From: Methyloceanibacter stevinii
Lineage (GTDB): Bacteria; Pseudomonadota; Alphaproteobacteria; Rhizobiales; Methyloligellaceae
DNA: 64,000 nt
Assembly (NCBI RefSeq): GCF_001723355.1
Contig: NZ_LPWE01000010.1
Coordinates: 248,001 to 312,000, forward strand
Reading direction: 5' to 3'
A program made the position numbers and the translations under genes. Positions 1 through 7,777 of this stretch are shown here, one piece after another (the stretch's first letter is position 1; the number at the start of each line of letters is the position of its first letter). The notes under the pieces were generated by a model that did no database searches, was not told where the DNA came from, and saw only the letters and a list, made by a program, of their open reading frames with translations.

Positions 1-506
1 ACACGCCGCCCAAGCCCAACAGCGCCCGCACCGAGGCGCGCGTGTCCGCCGAACAGGCTTGGCTCGACTTCGGCGCCAAGACCGGCGTGCCGGTGCAGAT
101 CTTCCGCCTTGCAGGGATCTACGGCCCGGGCCGCAGTGTGTTCGACAAGATCAAAGCGGGCACGGCAAGGCGCATCAACAAGCAGGGCCAGGTCTTCAGC
201 CGCATTCACGTGGACGACATCGCCACGGTGCTGGAGGCGTCCATTGCGTCGCCGCGCGCGGGCGCGATCTACAACGTCGCCGACGACGAGCCGGCGGCGC
301 CGGGCGACATTGTGGCCCATGCCGCTCGAATGATCGGGATCGAACCCCCGCCGGAGATCGATTTCGAGGACGCGGACCTGCCGCCCATGGTGCGCAGCTT
401 CTATGAAGGCAGCCGCAAGATCGGCAATGCCCGCATCAAATCGGAACTCGGTGTGGCGCTACGCTATCCGACCTTCCGCGAAGGGCTCGCGTCGCTCAAG
501 CCGTAA
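1..506 (+). CDS. NAD-dependent epimerase/SDR family protein, 5' end outside window
   Basis: The reading frame is open from the window edge (first full codon at position 3), so only the C-terminal ~167 residues are present. They show the extended/atypical short-chain dehydrogenase pattern: FRLAGIYGPGRS, as in nucleotide-sugar epimerases and YeeZ-type proteins, then SRIHVDDIATVL, then a substrate-lobe stretch YNVADDEPAAPGDIV. The nucleotide-binding GxxGxxG motif and the catalytic Tyr-Lys must lie upstream. The GTG at 42 is an internal Val, because the conserved-looking sequence continues through it. The substrate cannot be told from this fragment. The gene converges with the hydrolase on the other strand, with 3 bases between stop codons. 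Confidence 0.8.
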   Translation, partial: TPPKPNSARTEARVSAEQAWLDFGAKTGVPVQIFRLAGIYGPGRSVFDKIKAGTARRINKQGQVFSRIHVDDIATVLEASIASPRAGAIYNVADDEPAAPGDIVAHAARMIGIEPPPEIDFEDADLPPMVRSFYEGSRKIGNARIKSELGVALRYPTFREGLASLKP

Positions 507-509
507 GGC

Positions 510-1300
510 TTAGGCGGCCGCCGGATTGATTATCGCCTCGATCGTACGCGCAAGGCGCTGCAAATCTTCCGGCTCCGACAGGCGGTGGCCGGCGGCCTTC
601 ACCAGCGTGAGATCGACGTCGTTGGTCGCCAGCAGATCGACCAGCTGAGCGCTGTGTTCCCACGGCACATCTTCGTCGCGCATGCCTTGAAGGATGCGCA
701 CCGGCGCATTCACCGGAATGTTGCCCGCCGCAAGCAAATGGTTGCGGCCCTCTTCGATGAGGATCTTGGTGATGGGATACGGATCGTCGTAGTTGGACGG
801 GGCGTGGTAGACGCCTTCGGTGAGCACGATGTTGCGCGTCTTCTCCGACATCTTTTCCCACATGAGCTTCTCGGTCATGTCCCAGGCCGGCGCGATGAGC
901 ACGAGACCCTTGAGGTGCGTGTCGCGGCTTTCCGCGAGTTGCCGCGCCAGGAGCAGAGAGATCCAGCCGCCGAGCGAGGACCCGACGAGGATGACGGGCC
1001 GCGCGCCCACGAGCGCCATCATCGCTTGCGCTTCTTCCAGCCAGGCGCCGGTCGAGGCCTTCTCAATATCGCCGCCGGAAAGGCCGTGGCCCGAATAGTC
1101 GAAGCGCAGCATGGCGTAGCCTTCCGGGCCGCCCACTCGCTCAAGAACACGACCTTCGTGCTCGCCATGTCGGAGAGGAAACCGGACAGCCAAATGACGG
1201 CCGGAGCATCGTCCGATGCCCCCGCATCAAAGCGATAGGCGATGCGGCGGCCATGATCCCCTTGGCCAATCTCCATAAAATGTGGTTCTTGCTGGTCCAT
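510..1300 (-). CDS. alpha/beta hydrolase, frame interrupted near 1125
   Basis: A serine hydrolase of the alpha/beta fold, probably cytosolic. The N-terminal part (from ATG at 1300; 1276 is an alternative) reads ...DDAPAVIWLSGFLSDMAST and ends EWAAR. A second frame continues EGYAMLRFDYSGHGLSGG. The nucleophile elbow GSSLGG follows, with an acid near DEDVPW and the catalytic His in AAGHRLSE near the C-terminus. The two frames join if one G is restored in the GG run at about 1124-1127, giving WAAREGYAMLRFDYSGHG, the expected family sequence and about 263 residues. It is divergent from the glycosyltransferase (46 bases between starts). The break is most likely a sequencing indel; a real null allele cannot be excluded. 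Substrate unknown. Confidence 0.8.
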
Positions 1301-1346
1301 CTTGAGAGCTGCCCGCAGTTTGGGATTCGAGGATAGAAGCGACGCG

Positions 1347-2543
1347 ATGTCGGACGTGACCATATTGCAGGTCGTGCCACGGCTTGAAACCGGCGGCAGC
1401 GAACAGTCGACCGTCGAGATCGCCGCAGCGCTCACCCAAGCCGGAGCGAAGGCTCTGGTTGCCACCGAGGCGGGCGCTTTGGCAACTGCCCTCGAGGATG
1501 CCGGCGGCGAAATCATCGAACTGCCCGTGGCGAGCAAGAACCCTCTGACCATCCTCGCCAATGCCCGGCACCTGGCGCGAATCGTCGAAAGACGCAATGT
1601 CACGCTGCTCCATGCGCGCAGCCGCGCGCCCGCCTGGAGCGCCTATCTCGCCGCCCGCAAGACGCAGCGGCCCTTCGTGACCACCTATCACGGGGCCTAT
1701 AGCGGCAGGAGCCGGCTGAAGACGTTCTACAACAGCGTCATGGCGCGCGGTGACCGGGTGATCGCGAACTCGCGCTTCACGGCGGGGCTGATCACGAGCC
1801 AATACCCTGTGCCGCCGGAACACCTGCACGTCATCTATCGCGGCTTCGATGTCTCGGCGTTCGATGCGGACAACGTGGCGCCGAAGCGCCTCGACCGGCT
1901 GCGCGAGGTCTGGGGGATCTCGCCGGAACAACGCGTTGTTCTGCAGGCCGCGCGGCTGACACGCTGGAAGGGGCATCCCTACACGATCGAGGCGGCACGT
2001 CTCCTGAAGGATAGGGATCAACTCGGCGACGCGGTCTTCGTCTTCGCCGGCGACACGCAAGGACGCGAGGACTACCGCGCAGAGCTTCAGGCCGAGATCG
2101 ACGCGGCGGGTCTCACCGGCGTCGTGCGCCTCGTCGGCCATTGCGACGATATTCCGGCGGCGTTCACATTGGCGGACCTCGCCGTGGTGGCGTCGACGCG
2201 TGCGGAGACATTTGGACGCACCAGCATCGAGTCTCAGGCGGCTGGCTGCCCGGTCATCGTCAGCGATGTCGGCGCGGCCAGCGAGAACGTGGTGCCCCAA
2301 AGCGACCTCGACGCGTTTACCGGATGGGTTGTGCCGACGGCCGATGCGCACGCCCTCGCCGATTGCCTGGGCGAGGCGTTAACCCTTTCCCCCCAGGCGC
2401 TCGCGGAAATCGGACAGCGCGCGAGGAGCAACGCTCGCGAACGCTTCGCGCTGCATGACATGCAGCGGGCCACGCTCGCCGTTTACGACGAACTGCTAGG
2501 CACGGGGCTGGCTGCGACGTTCTGTCCCGCCAAACAACTCTAA
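1347..2543 (+). CDS. glycosyltransferase family 4 (GT-B fold)
   Basis: A 398-residue retaining GT-B glycosyltransferase, expected to use a nucleotide sugar in polysaccharide or glycolipid assembly on the cytoplasmic face. The N-terminus ILQVVPRLETGGSEQSTVEIA is the acceptor-side Rossmann motif with the glycine loop. The C-terminal donor domain begins at VVLQAARLTRWKGHPYTIEAA, and the EX7E-type region lies in ASTRAETFGRTSIESQAAGCPVIVSDVGAASE. ATG at 1347 is preferred because the protein then begins directly at the Rossmann strand. The next genes (sulfotransferase-like, O-antigen-ligase-like) suggest a surface glycan locus. Donor and acceptor cannot be inferred. Confidence 0.9.
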   Translation: MSDVTILQVVPRLETGGSEQSTVEIAAALTQAGAKALVATEAGALATALEDAGGEIIELPVASKNPLTILANARHLARIVERRNVTLLHARSRAPAWSAYLAARKTQRPFVTTYHGAYSGRSRLKTFYNSVMARGDRVIANSRFTAGLITSQYPVPPEHLHVIYRGFDVSAFDADNVAPKRLDRLREVWGISPEQRVVLQAARLTRWKGHPYTIEAARLLKDRDQLGDAVFVFAGDTQGREDYRAELQAEIDAAGLTGVVRLVGHCDDIPAAFTLADLAVVASTRAETFGRTSIESQAAGCPVIVSDVGAASENVVPQSDLDAFTGWVVPTADAHALADCLGEALTLSPQALAEIGQRARSNARERFALHDMQRATLAVYDELLGTGLAATFCPAKQL

Positions 2544-2688
2544 TCGTTCAAAAAATCGTGTGCCGGCTTTCGACCCGACTGCCCAGATTTTGCCTCGGTT
2601 CCGCCGCGTCATCCTGGGACGAATTGTTCTCGCTGGCGCCGAGCAGCTTCTTCTTGAGGGAACCAACATCCTAAAGGAGTTGTTAAGT

Positions 2689-2709
2689 ATGGCGGTGCCA
2701 ATCTCTTAA
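2689..2709 (+). other. six-codon leader ORF, or displaced true start of the next gene
   Basis: ATG at 2689 follows the best ribosome-binding site in this gap (AAAGGAG at 2673-2679) and opens a six-codon frame (M-A-V-P-I-S) that stops at 2707-2709. That is two bases before the ATG of the sulfotransferase-like gene. Either this is a mini-ORF coupled to the next gene, or one T is missing at 2706-2707. In the second case the protein really starts here (MAVPISLKMYPG). The window's many single-base indels make the second reading at least as likely. Confidence 0.4.
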
Positions 2710-2711
2710 AA

Positions 2712-3647
2712 ATGTACCCAGGCGTTTCGACACATATGCAGGCACGAGCGACTTCGGCACGGGGCGTGGATACGCCGCCGGTGCACTTCGTCTATCATGT
2801 GCCCAAATGTGCGGGCCGGACTATCGATCGCCATCTGGCGGGCGCGTTGCCGGCGAACGCCTACCATCGTTTGCGCCGGCGCCGTGGCCTAGGCCGGCTC
2901 GCGACCGGCTACGACACGTCGCATCTGCCCGATCCGAACGAGACGCAGATTGTCAGCAGCCATTATCTCGGCATCTCAATCGACTCGCTGTTTCAGGATC
3001 GGCTTATCAAGCGCAGCATGCTGCTGCGCGATCCGGCGAGCCATTTCGTGTCGTACTACAACTACCGCATGACCCGTTACATCAACGAGGGTCTGCAGCC
3101 CTACGGTATCGACATCGCTTACGGGGCCATGCGGCGCAACTTCATCACGCACTACATCCTCAACAACTTCCTCGAGTTGAATTGGGTGCAGATCGCCAGC
3201 CTGTCCGACGAAGACAAGTACGACTTGGCGAACGCGTTCCTGTCCATGTTCTGGTTCGTCGGCGATTACACGCTGTGCGACGACCTGCTGGGCGCTCTCG
3301 GCGACCGGCTCGACATCTCGGCCAATGCACGGCTCCACAATGGGCTCGCGGACTTGTCGCGGGGCGCGGGATGGACTCCGCTGACGCTGGATTTGCTTCC
3401 CCAGTCGACGGTGGCCCGCATCCAGGCCGATAACAGGATCGATCAGAGGCTGTGGGAGACTTGGCGCGAGGCTCGGCACGAGACCGGCGCGGTACGTCCC
3501 GCCGCCCTCGAGAACGGGGCAGCGAGCTTCGTCGGCGGTGAAGCCATTCGCTTCGTGCACCAGATCGTCCGGCGCTTGCAGCGGCGCTGGGGACACTTCG
3601 ACACCGGCGTGGCCGTCCCGCAGCGCGACCCCGCCACAATCGTCTAG
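2712..3647 (+). CDS. sulfotransferase-family protein
   Basis: A 311-residue protein resembling the sulfotransferase family that uses PAPS. Residues around 24-40 (VHFVYHVPKCAGRTIDRHL) match the 5'-phosphosulfate-binding loop (usually PKxGxTT). LLRDPASHFVSYYNYRM near residue 103 matches the 3'-phosphate-binding RDPxxRxxSxY region. There is no signal peptide or membrane segment, so it is predicted cytosolic. The start is uncertain: 2712 has a weak ribosome site of its own, 2689 is possible after frame repair, and ATG 2745 is a later option. It lies between a GT4 enzyme and an O-antigen-ligase-like protein, consistent with decorating a polysaccharide, but the acceptor is unknown. Confidence 0.72.
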   Translation: MYPGVSTHMQARATSARGVDTPPVHFVYHVPKCAGRTIDRHLAGALPANAYHRLRRRRGLGRLATGYDTSHLPDPNETQIVSSHYLGISIDSLFQDRLIKRSMLLRDPASHFVSYYNYRMTRYINEGLQPYGIDIAYGAMRRNFITHYILNNFLELNWVQIASLSDEDKYDLANAFLSMFWFVGDYTLCDDLLGALGDRLDISANARLHNGLADLSRGAGWTPLTLDLLPQSTVARIQADNRIDQRLWETWREARHETGAVRPAALENGAASFVGGEAIRFVHQIVRRLQRRWGHFDTGVAVPQRDPATIV

Positions 3648-3837
3648 CCGGCCTTCCTGCGAGCTGACCGTCCCTCGCCTCACGTCTAGCCGAAAGCCGG
3701 GAACGTCCTAGTTTGCCCGTCAACATGTCCTGGCGGGCGCTTTCGGGTGCGACTGCGAGGTGCTATGGACTAGGAACTGACCTCGTCCACCAACGGCACC
3801 TCGGGACCCGCGCCCAAGCCCAGACACCGGAATCCCT

Positions 3838-5156
3838 ATGCGGCAACTTGCCAAACTCGCGCTCCGGCGAGAGACCGCGATCATCCGTTCTCTGTTTTTC
3901 CTTGGCCCCCTCATCACACTGCTGATCCCGAAGACGACGGTCGCGATCCTGATCGTGCTGTTTCTGTGTTGTGTGGGGCTGGATTTGGCGCGGGGCGGTA
4001 AGCTCAAGGATTTGTTTCGCATTGATGCGACACTCGCCTTGTTCGGCCTGACGGCCGCGTATCTCTTCATCAACGCGACGTGGTCGCTCGACCCGCAACG
4101 CGCCATCACGGCGGCCATCTGGTTCGTCCTGGTCGCCGTCATGTCTTTCAGTTCTGCCCGCGCGCTTGCACGCTGGCCGGCGCCCGCGTTGCGCGCGGCG
4201 TCGACGGCCTTCGCCATCGGGACCGGGATCGGCATTGCCATTGTTCTGTTCGAAGCGGCCACGGGACGGCTTGCGACCCTGACCCTCTATCACGCCCTTC
4301 CCATCACGCAGCCGGACAGCCTCAAGGGATTTGTCGTGCGCGACGGCAAGATCGTGCGGATCGCTCCGGGCGAACTGAACGCCATGATCGCCGTCATGCT
4401 GTTGGCCCTGTGGCCAATGCTGCTGTGCGTGTTGACGCGGCTCGGGTGCCAGCGGCGCTATCTCGTCGCGGGCGCGCTATTCATCGCCGCTACCGCGGCA
4501 ATCTTTCTGTCGAATCACGATTCGTCGAAGGTCGGTCTCGTCGCCAGCCTCGTCGTGTTTGCGCTTGCGATCCCGTGGCCGGCCGGGACGCGAAAGGGAT
4601 TGTGGCTCGGCTGGTGCCTGACGTTCGCACTGGTGGTGCCGGTGGCGACGGCCGCTTACAAGGCCGAGCTCCACAAGTCCGAATACCTCCCGCTCTCGGC
4701 GCAAGCCGGGTGACACTCTGGGCCTATACCGCCGAACATGTCCGTGCCACCCCGTTCCTCGGCATCGGCGGCTCGTCCACGCGCAAGATCGATCAGTCAC
4801 CGGACAATCGGCGGATGCAGTGGAGGAAGAAACTCAAGACCGAGGGCTTCGGCTGGCGCGCAGGGGCCCATGCGCACAACGTCTTCCTGCAAACCTGGTA
4901 CGAACTGGGCGCCGTCGGCGTCATCCTGTTCGTGGTGACGGGATCCGCCGTGATCCTGTCTCTCGGCCGTCTGCCGCGCGATACGCAACGTTTCGCGCTG
5001 GCCCAAGTGGCGGCCTTCTTCGCAATTATCGCGTTTGCATGGGGCATGTGGCAGGGATGGCTCATGGCGCTGACGGGCTTGGCGGGGCTCTATGTCGTGC
5101 TCGCCGTGAACGCCTATCGCGCAAGCCGCCCTGAGACCGTCGCCGCTTCGCCTTGA
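3838..5156 (+). CDS. O-antigen ligase-like (Wzy/WaaL) membrane protein, frame interrupted near 4705
   Basis: A polytopic inner-membrane protein of the O-antigen ligase/polymerase type. The first frame (3838-4713) supplies many hydrophobic segments and a periplasmic loop around residues 150-185 (PITQPDSLKGFVVRDGK). It then hits a stop just after LPLSAQAG. The second frame continues VTLWAYTAEHVRATPFLGIG and the diagnostic HAHNVFLQTWYELGAVG motif of WaaL/Wzy proteins, followed by three more membrane segments. Adding one C at about 4705-4708 gives LSAQARVTLW and a continuous protein of about 439 residues, a normal length. The likely role is polymerising or ligating a lipid-linked glycan made by the preceding genes. 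Confidence 0.8.
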
Positions 5157-5278
5157 TCCGAAAGCCGATTCCGGCGTGACTTGTCAGGCATTGCCGCCTT
5201 CTTGTAGAACTTTTCGCTTCTAACTTTGTTTTACTGTCGCGCCCCGTGCCTCGCCGCGGCGAGGGCGCTTCAAAACCT

Positions 5279-5295
5279 AAGGAGACTGAGACATC
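5279..5295 (+). promoter_or_regulatory. infC ribosome-binding site and ATC start codon
   Basis: AAGGAG at 5279-5284 is followed after eight bases by ATC at 5293-5295, in frame with infC. The first ATG (5308) is 23 bases from the Shine-Dalgarno, too far for normal initiation. Non-AUG (AUU/AUC) starts on infC are a known device by which IF-3 represses its own translation. Confidence 0.7.
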
Positions 5296-5829
5296 GCAAG
5301 ACGGCCCATGAAGATGGCCCCCAACCGGGGCGGCCCACGCACCAACGAGGGTATAGACACTCCGCAAATCCAGCTCATTGACGCAACCGGCGAAAATGTC
5401 GGCGTCGTTGAGATTGAAGACGCGCTCGCGCGCGCCAGCGAGGCCGGGCTCGATCTCGTCGAGATTTCGCCGAACACGGACCCGCCCGTTTGCAAGATCC
5501 TGGATTACGGGAAATACAAATATCAGGCTCAGAAGAAAGCGACCGAGGCGCGCAAGAAGCAGCGCACCGTCGAGATCAAAGAGATCAAGATGCGGCCCAA
5601 CATCGACACGCACGACTATGACGTGAAGATGCGGTCCATGAACCGGTTCTTCGAGGAAGGCGACAAGGTCAAGGTGACCTTGCGGTTCCGCGGCCGTGAA
5701 ATGGCTCACCAGGACCTGGGCATGCAGTTGCTCAACAAGGTCAAGGTCGACACTACCGAAATCGCCAAGGTGGAGTCGGAGCCTCGGCTGGAAGGGCGCC
5801 AGATGGTCATGGTGCTCGCACCACGCTAG
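5293..5829 (+). CDS. infC: translation initiation factor IF-3
   Basis: IF-3 binds the 30S subunit, prevents premature 50S joining and checks the start codon and initiator tRNA. The protein has the two-domain layout: N-domain with PRTNEGI and [25 protein letters not shown], a linker with [19 protein letters not shown], and a C-domain [20 protein letters not shown] with a C-terminal MVLAPR. From the ATC start at 5293 it has 178 residues and begins with the basic ARRP stretch seen in alphaproteobacterial homologues; from ATG 5308 it has 173. It heads the infC-rpmI-rplT-pheS-pheT cluster, with 187 bases to rpmI. Confidence 0.95.
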   Translation: MARRPMKMAPNRGGPRTNEGIDTPQIQLIDATGENVGVVEIEDALARASEAGLDLVEISPNTDPPVCKILDYGKYKYQAQKKATEARKKQRTVEIKEIKMRPNIDTHDYDVKMRSMNRFFEEGDKVKVTLRFRGREMAHQDLGMQLLNKVKVDTTEIAKVESEPRLEGRQMVMVLAPR

Positions 5830-5900
5830 GCGGCGGGCCCGAATCGCGCCGACAGCGCTTGCGCTACGGGCGCAATTCCCTTTATAACCCGCCGTTCAAG

Positions 5901-5932
5901 GAGCCGCCCGGCAGGGCATGCCGTGGCGGCTC
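5901..5932 (+). promoter_or_regulatory. stem-loop in the infC-rpmI intergenic leader
   Basis: GAGCCGCC (5901-5908) pairs with GGCGGCTC (5925-5932). The stem continues inward as CGGCA (5909-5913) with TGCCG (5919-5923), leaving one bulged T (5924) and the loop GGGCA. No T-run follows, so it is not a simple terminator. It sits 85 bases upstream of rpmI, where ribosomal-protein L20 autoregulatory structures occur in other bacteria. A regulatory role here is inference. Confidence 0.5.
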
Positions 5933-6016
5933 GCATGCTTTCCAGCATATTTGTTCGAAAATTGTTCAAGAACGTGGGCCTGGAACCCTCCAGCGCCTGC
6001 CGAAGAAGGAAGCCAA

Positions 6017-6220
6017 ATGCCCAAGCTCAAGACGAAGAGCGGTGCCAAGAAGCGATTCAAGGTCACGGCCAACGGCAAGGTGAAATGCCTCGCCGCCGGT
6101 AAGCGTCACGGCATGATCAAGCGGACCAACAAGTTCATCCGGAATGCCCGGGGGACCATGGTCCTGGCCGACGAAGACGCAAAAGTCGTGAAGAAGAATT
6201 TTCTCCCCTACGCCCGATAG
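6017..6220 (+). CDS. rpmI: 50S ribosomal protein L35
   Basis: A 67-residue basic large-subunit protein that begins [20 protein letters not shown] and contains [19 protein letters not shown], the full conserved L35 family pattern at normal length. ATG at 6017 is the family start and has a purine-rich upstream stretch (AAGAAGGAAG, 6003-6012). It is followed by rplT after 82 bases that contain a short imperfect duplication, and the two are expected to be co-transcribed and repressed together by L20. Confidence 0.97.
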   Translation: MPKLKTKSGAKKRFKVTANGKVKCLAAGKRHGMIKRTNKFIRNARGTMVLADEDAKVVKKNFLPYAR

Positions 6221-6262
6221 GGCGAAGGCTTGCGCCCGGTAGGGCAAGGACTTGCGCCCGAC
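6215..6262 (+). repeat. imperfect tandem repeat with hairpin potential between rpmI and rplT
   Basis: Two copies of a ~22-base unit follow each other: TAGGGCGAAGGCTTGCGCCC, then TAGGGCAAGGACTTGCGCCC, with a third partial GACAGGG. The first copy overlaps the rpmI stop codon. Each unit can fold, GGGC with GCCC and AAG with CTT, giving two small adjacent stem-loops before the rplT ribosome site. Confidence 0.55.
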
Positions 6263-6302
6263 AGGGCCGAGTATCGAGAACAACGCTTAAAGGAGCACCG
6301 AA

Positions 6303-6655
6303 ATGTCCCGCGTGAAACGTGGCGTCACCGCCCATGCCCGTCACCGCAAGGTGATCAAGCAGGCGGCTATTACGGACGCCGTAAGAACACCATCCGCGTC
6401 GCCAAGCAGGCCGTGGAAAAAGCTGGCCAGTACGCCTATCGCGACCGCAAGGTGAAGAAGCGCACCTTCCGCTCTTTGTGGATCCAGCGCATCAACGCCG
6501 CAGCGCGCTTGCATGGCGTGACCTATGGCCAGCTCATCGACGGTCTCAAGAAGGCCGGCATCGAGCTCGACCGCAAGGTCCTGGCGGATATCGCCGTACG
6601 CGAGCCGCAAACGTTCCAAGGATTGGTCGAAGCTGCCACTGCCGCCCGGGCGTAA
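6303..6655 (+). CDS. rplT: 50S ribosomal protein L20, frame interrupted near 6365
   Basis: L20 is needed for early 50S assembly and represses its own operon. The start at 6303 follows AAAGGAG (6289-6295) and reads [21 protein letters not shown], exactly the family N-terminus. Around 6362-6367 the frame moves: the rest, [32 protein letters not shown] and [14 protein letters not shown], is in another frame. The conserved sequence at the join is KQAKGYYGRR, so one or four bases are missing. L20 is normally required for growth and every other residue looks functional, so this is best explained as a sequence error. The repaired length is about 118 residues. Confidence 0.93.
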
Positions 6656-6688
6656 GGCCCGGCCTCAAACGGCGAAGGAGCAAGACCG

Positions 6689-7774
6689 ATGAGCGCGTCA
6701 GAGCTCGACACCCTCAAAGCAGAACTGCTTGAGGCGGTCGCGGCTGCGTCCGATTTGGCGAGCCTCGAAGAGGTGCGCGTGGGGGCGCTCGGCAAGAAGG
6801 GCCGCGTGTCGGCCCTGATGCAGCGTCTCGGCTCCATGCCGCCGGAAGAGCGGCGCGACTTCGGCCAAGCGGTCAATGCCGTCAAGGTGGCTGTCTCGGA
6901 TGCTCTCGAAGCCAAGCGCGAGACGCTCGCTCGCGCGGCCACGACGGCGAAACTCGCGGCCGAGCGTGCTGACGTGACCCTGCCGGTCCGCGAAGGACCG
7001 CTGGCCGAGGGACGCGTTCATCCGGTCAGCCAGGTCACCGACGAGATCACCGAGATCTTCGCCGATATGGGCTTTTCGATCGCCGAAGGGCCCGACATCG
7101 AGACCGACTTCAACAATTTCACGGCGCTCAACATTCCGCCGGAGCACCCCGCCCGGCAGGATCACGACACGTTCTATTTCGCCGAAGGCCCGGACGGGAC
7201 GCGCCCTGTCCTGCGCACCCATACGAGCCCGGTGCAGATCCGCACGATGCTCAACAACAAGCCGCCCTTGCGCATCATCGCGCCGGGGCGCGTGTACCGC
7301 TGCGACTCGGACCAGACCCACACGCCCATGTTCCACCAAGTGGAGGGGCTGGTCATCGACGAGGAGGCCCATCTCGGCCACCTGAAATGGGTGCTCGAGG
7401 AGTTCTGCAAGGCCTTCTTCGAGGTCCCCGAGGTCAAGATGCGCTTCCGCGCGAGCCATTTCCCCTTCACAGAGCCGTCAATGGAGGTCGATATCGGCTA
7501 CGCCAAGGTGGGCGACGAGATCCGCATCGGCGAGGGCGACCAGTGGCTGGAAATTCTCGGCTGCGGCATGGTTCATCCCAACGTGCTGACCGCCGTCCAT
7601 CTCGACCCCAAGAAATTTCAAGGCTTCGCGTTCGGCGTCGGCATCGATCGCCTCACCATGCTGAAATACGGGGCCCCGGATTTGCGCGCGTTCTTCTCAG
7701 GCGATTTGCGCTGGCTGAAGCATTACGGCTTCGCTCCGCTGTCCGTGCCGACCCTTGCAGGAGGGCTGAGCTAG
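6689..7774 (+). CDS. pheS: phenylalanine--tRNA ligase alpha subunit
   Basis: Catalytic subunit of the (alpha-beta)2 class II synthetase that charges tRNA-Phe. The 361 residues comprise an N-terminal coiled-coil tRNA-binding arm (to ~110) and the catalytic domain. Visible landmarks are [29 protein letters not shown], motif 2 at [35 protein letters not shown], and motif 3 at [14 protein letters not shown]. The start follows GGAGCAAGACCG. It ends 3 bases before pheT, so the two subunits are coupled. Confidence 0.97.
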   Translation: MSASELDTLKAELLEAVAAASDLASLEEVRVGALGKKGRVSALMQRLGSMPPEERRDFGQAVNAVKVAVSDALEAKRETLARAATTAKLAAERADVTLPVREGPLAEGRVHPVSQVTDEITEIFADMGFSIAEGPDIETDFNNFTALNIPPEHPARQDHDTFYFAEGPDGTRPVLRTHTSPVQIRTMLNNKPPLRIIAPGRVYRCDSDQTHTPMFHQVEGLVIDEEAHLGHLKWVLEEFCKAFFEVPEVKMRFRASHFPFTEPSMEVDIGYAKVGDEIRIGEGDQWLEILGCGMVHPNVLTAVHLDPKKFQGFAFGVGIDRLTMLKYGAPDLRAFFSGDLRWLKHYGFAPLSVPTLAGGLS

Positions 7775-7777
7775 ACC

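Noticed and set aside
2655-2690. EcfG-type general-stress promoter (GGAAC...GTT) before the sulfotransferase gene
   Set aside because: The -10 element is TGTT rather than CGTT and lies too near the start of the mini-ORF; too weak.
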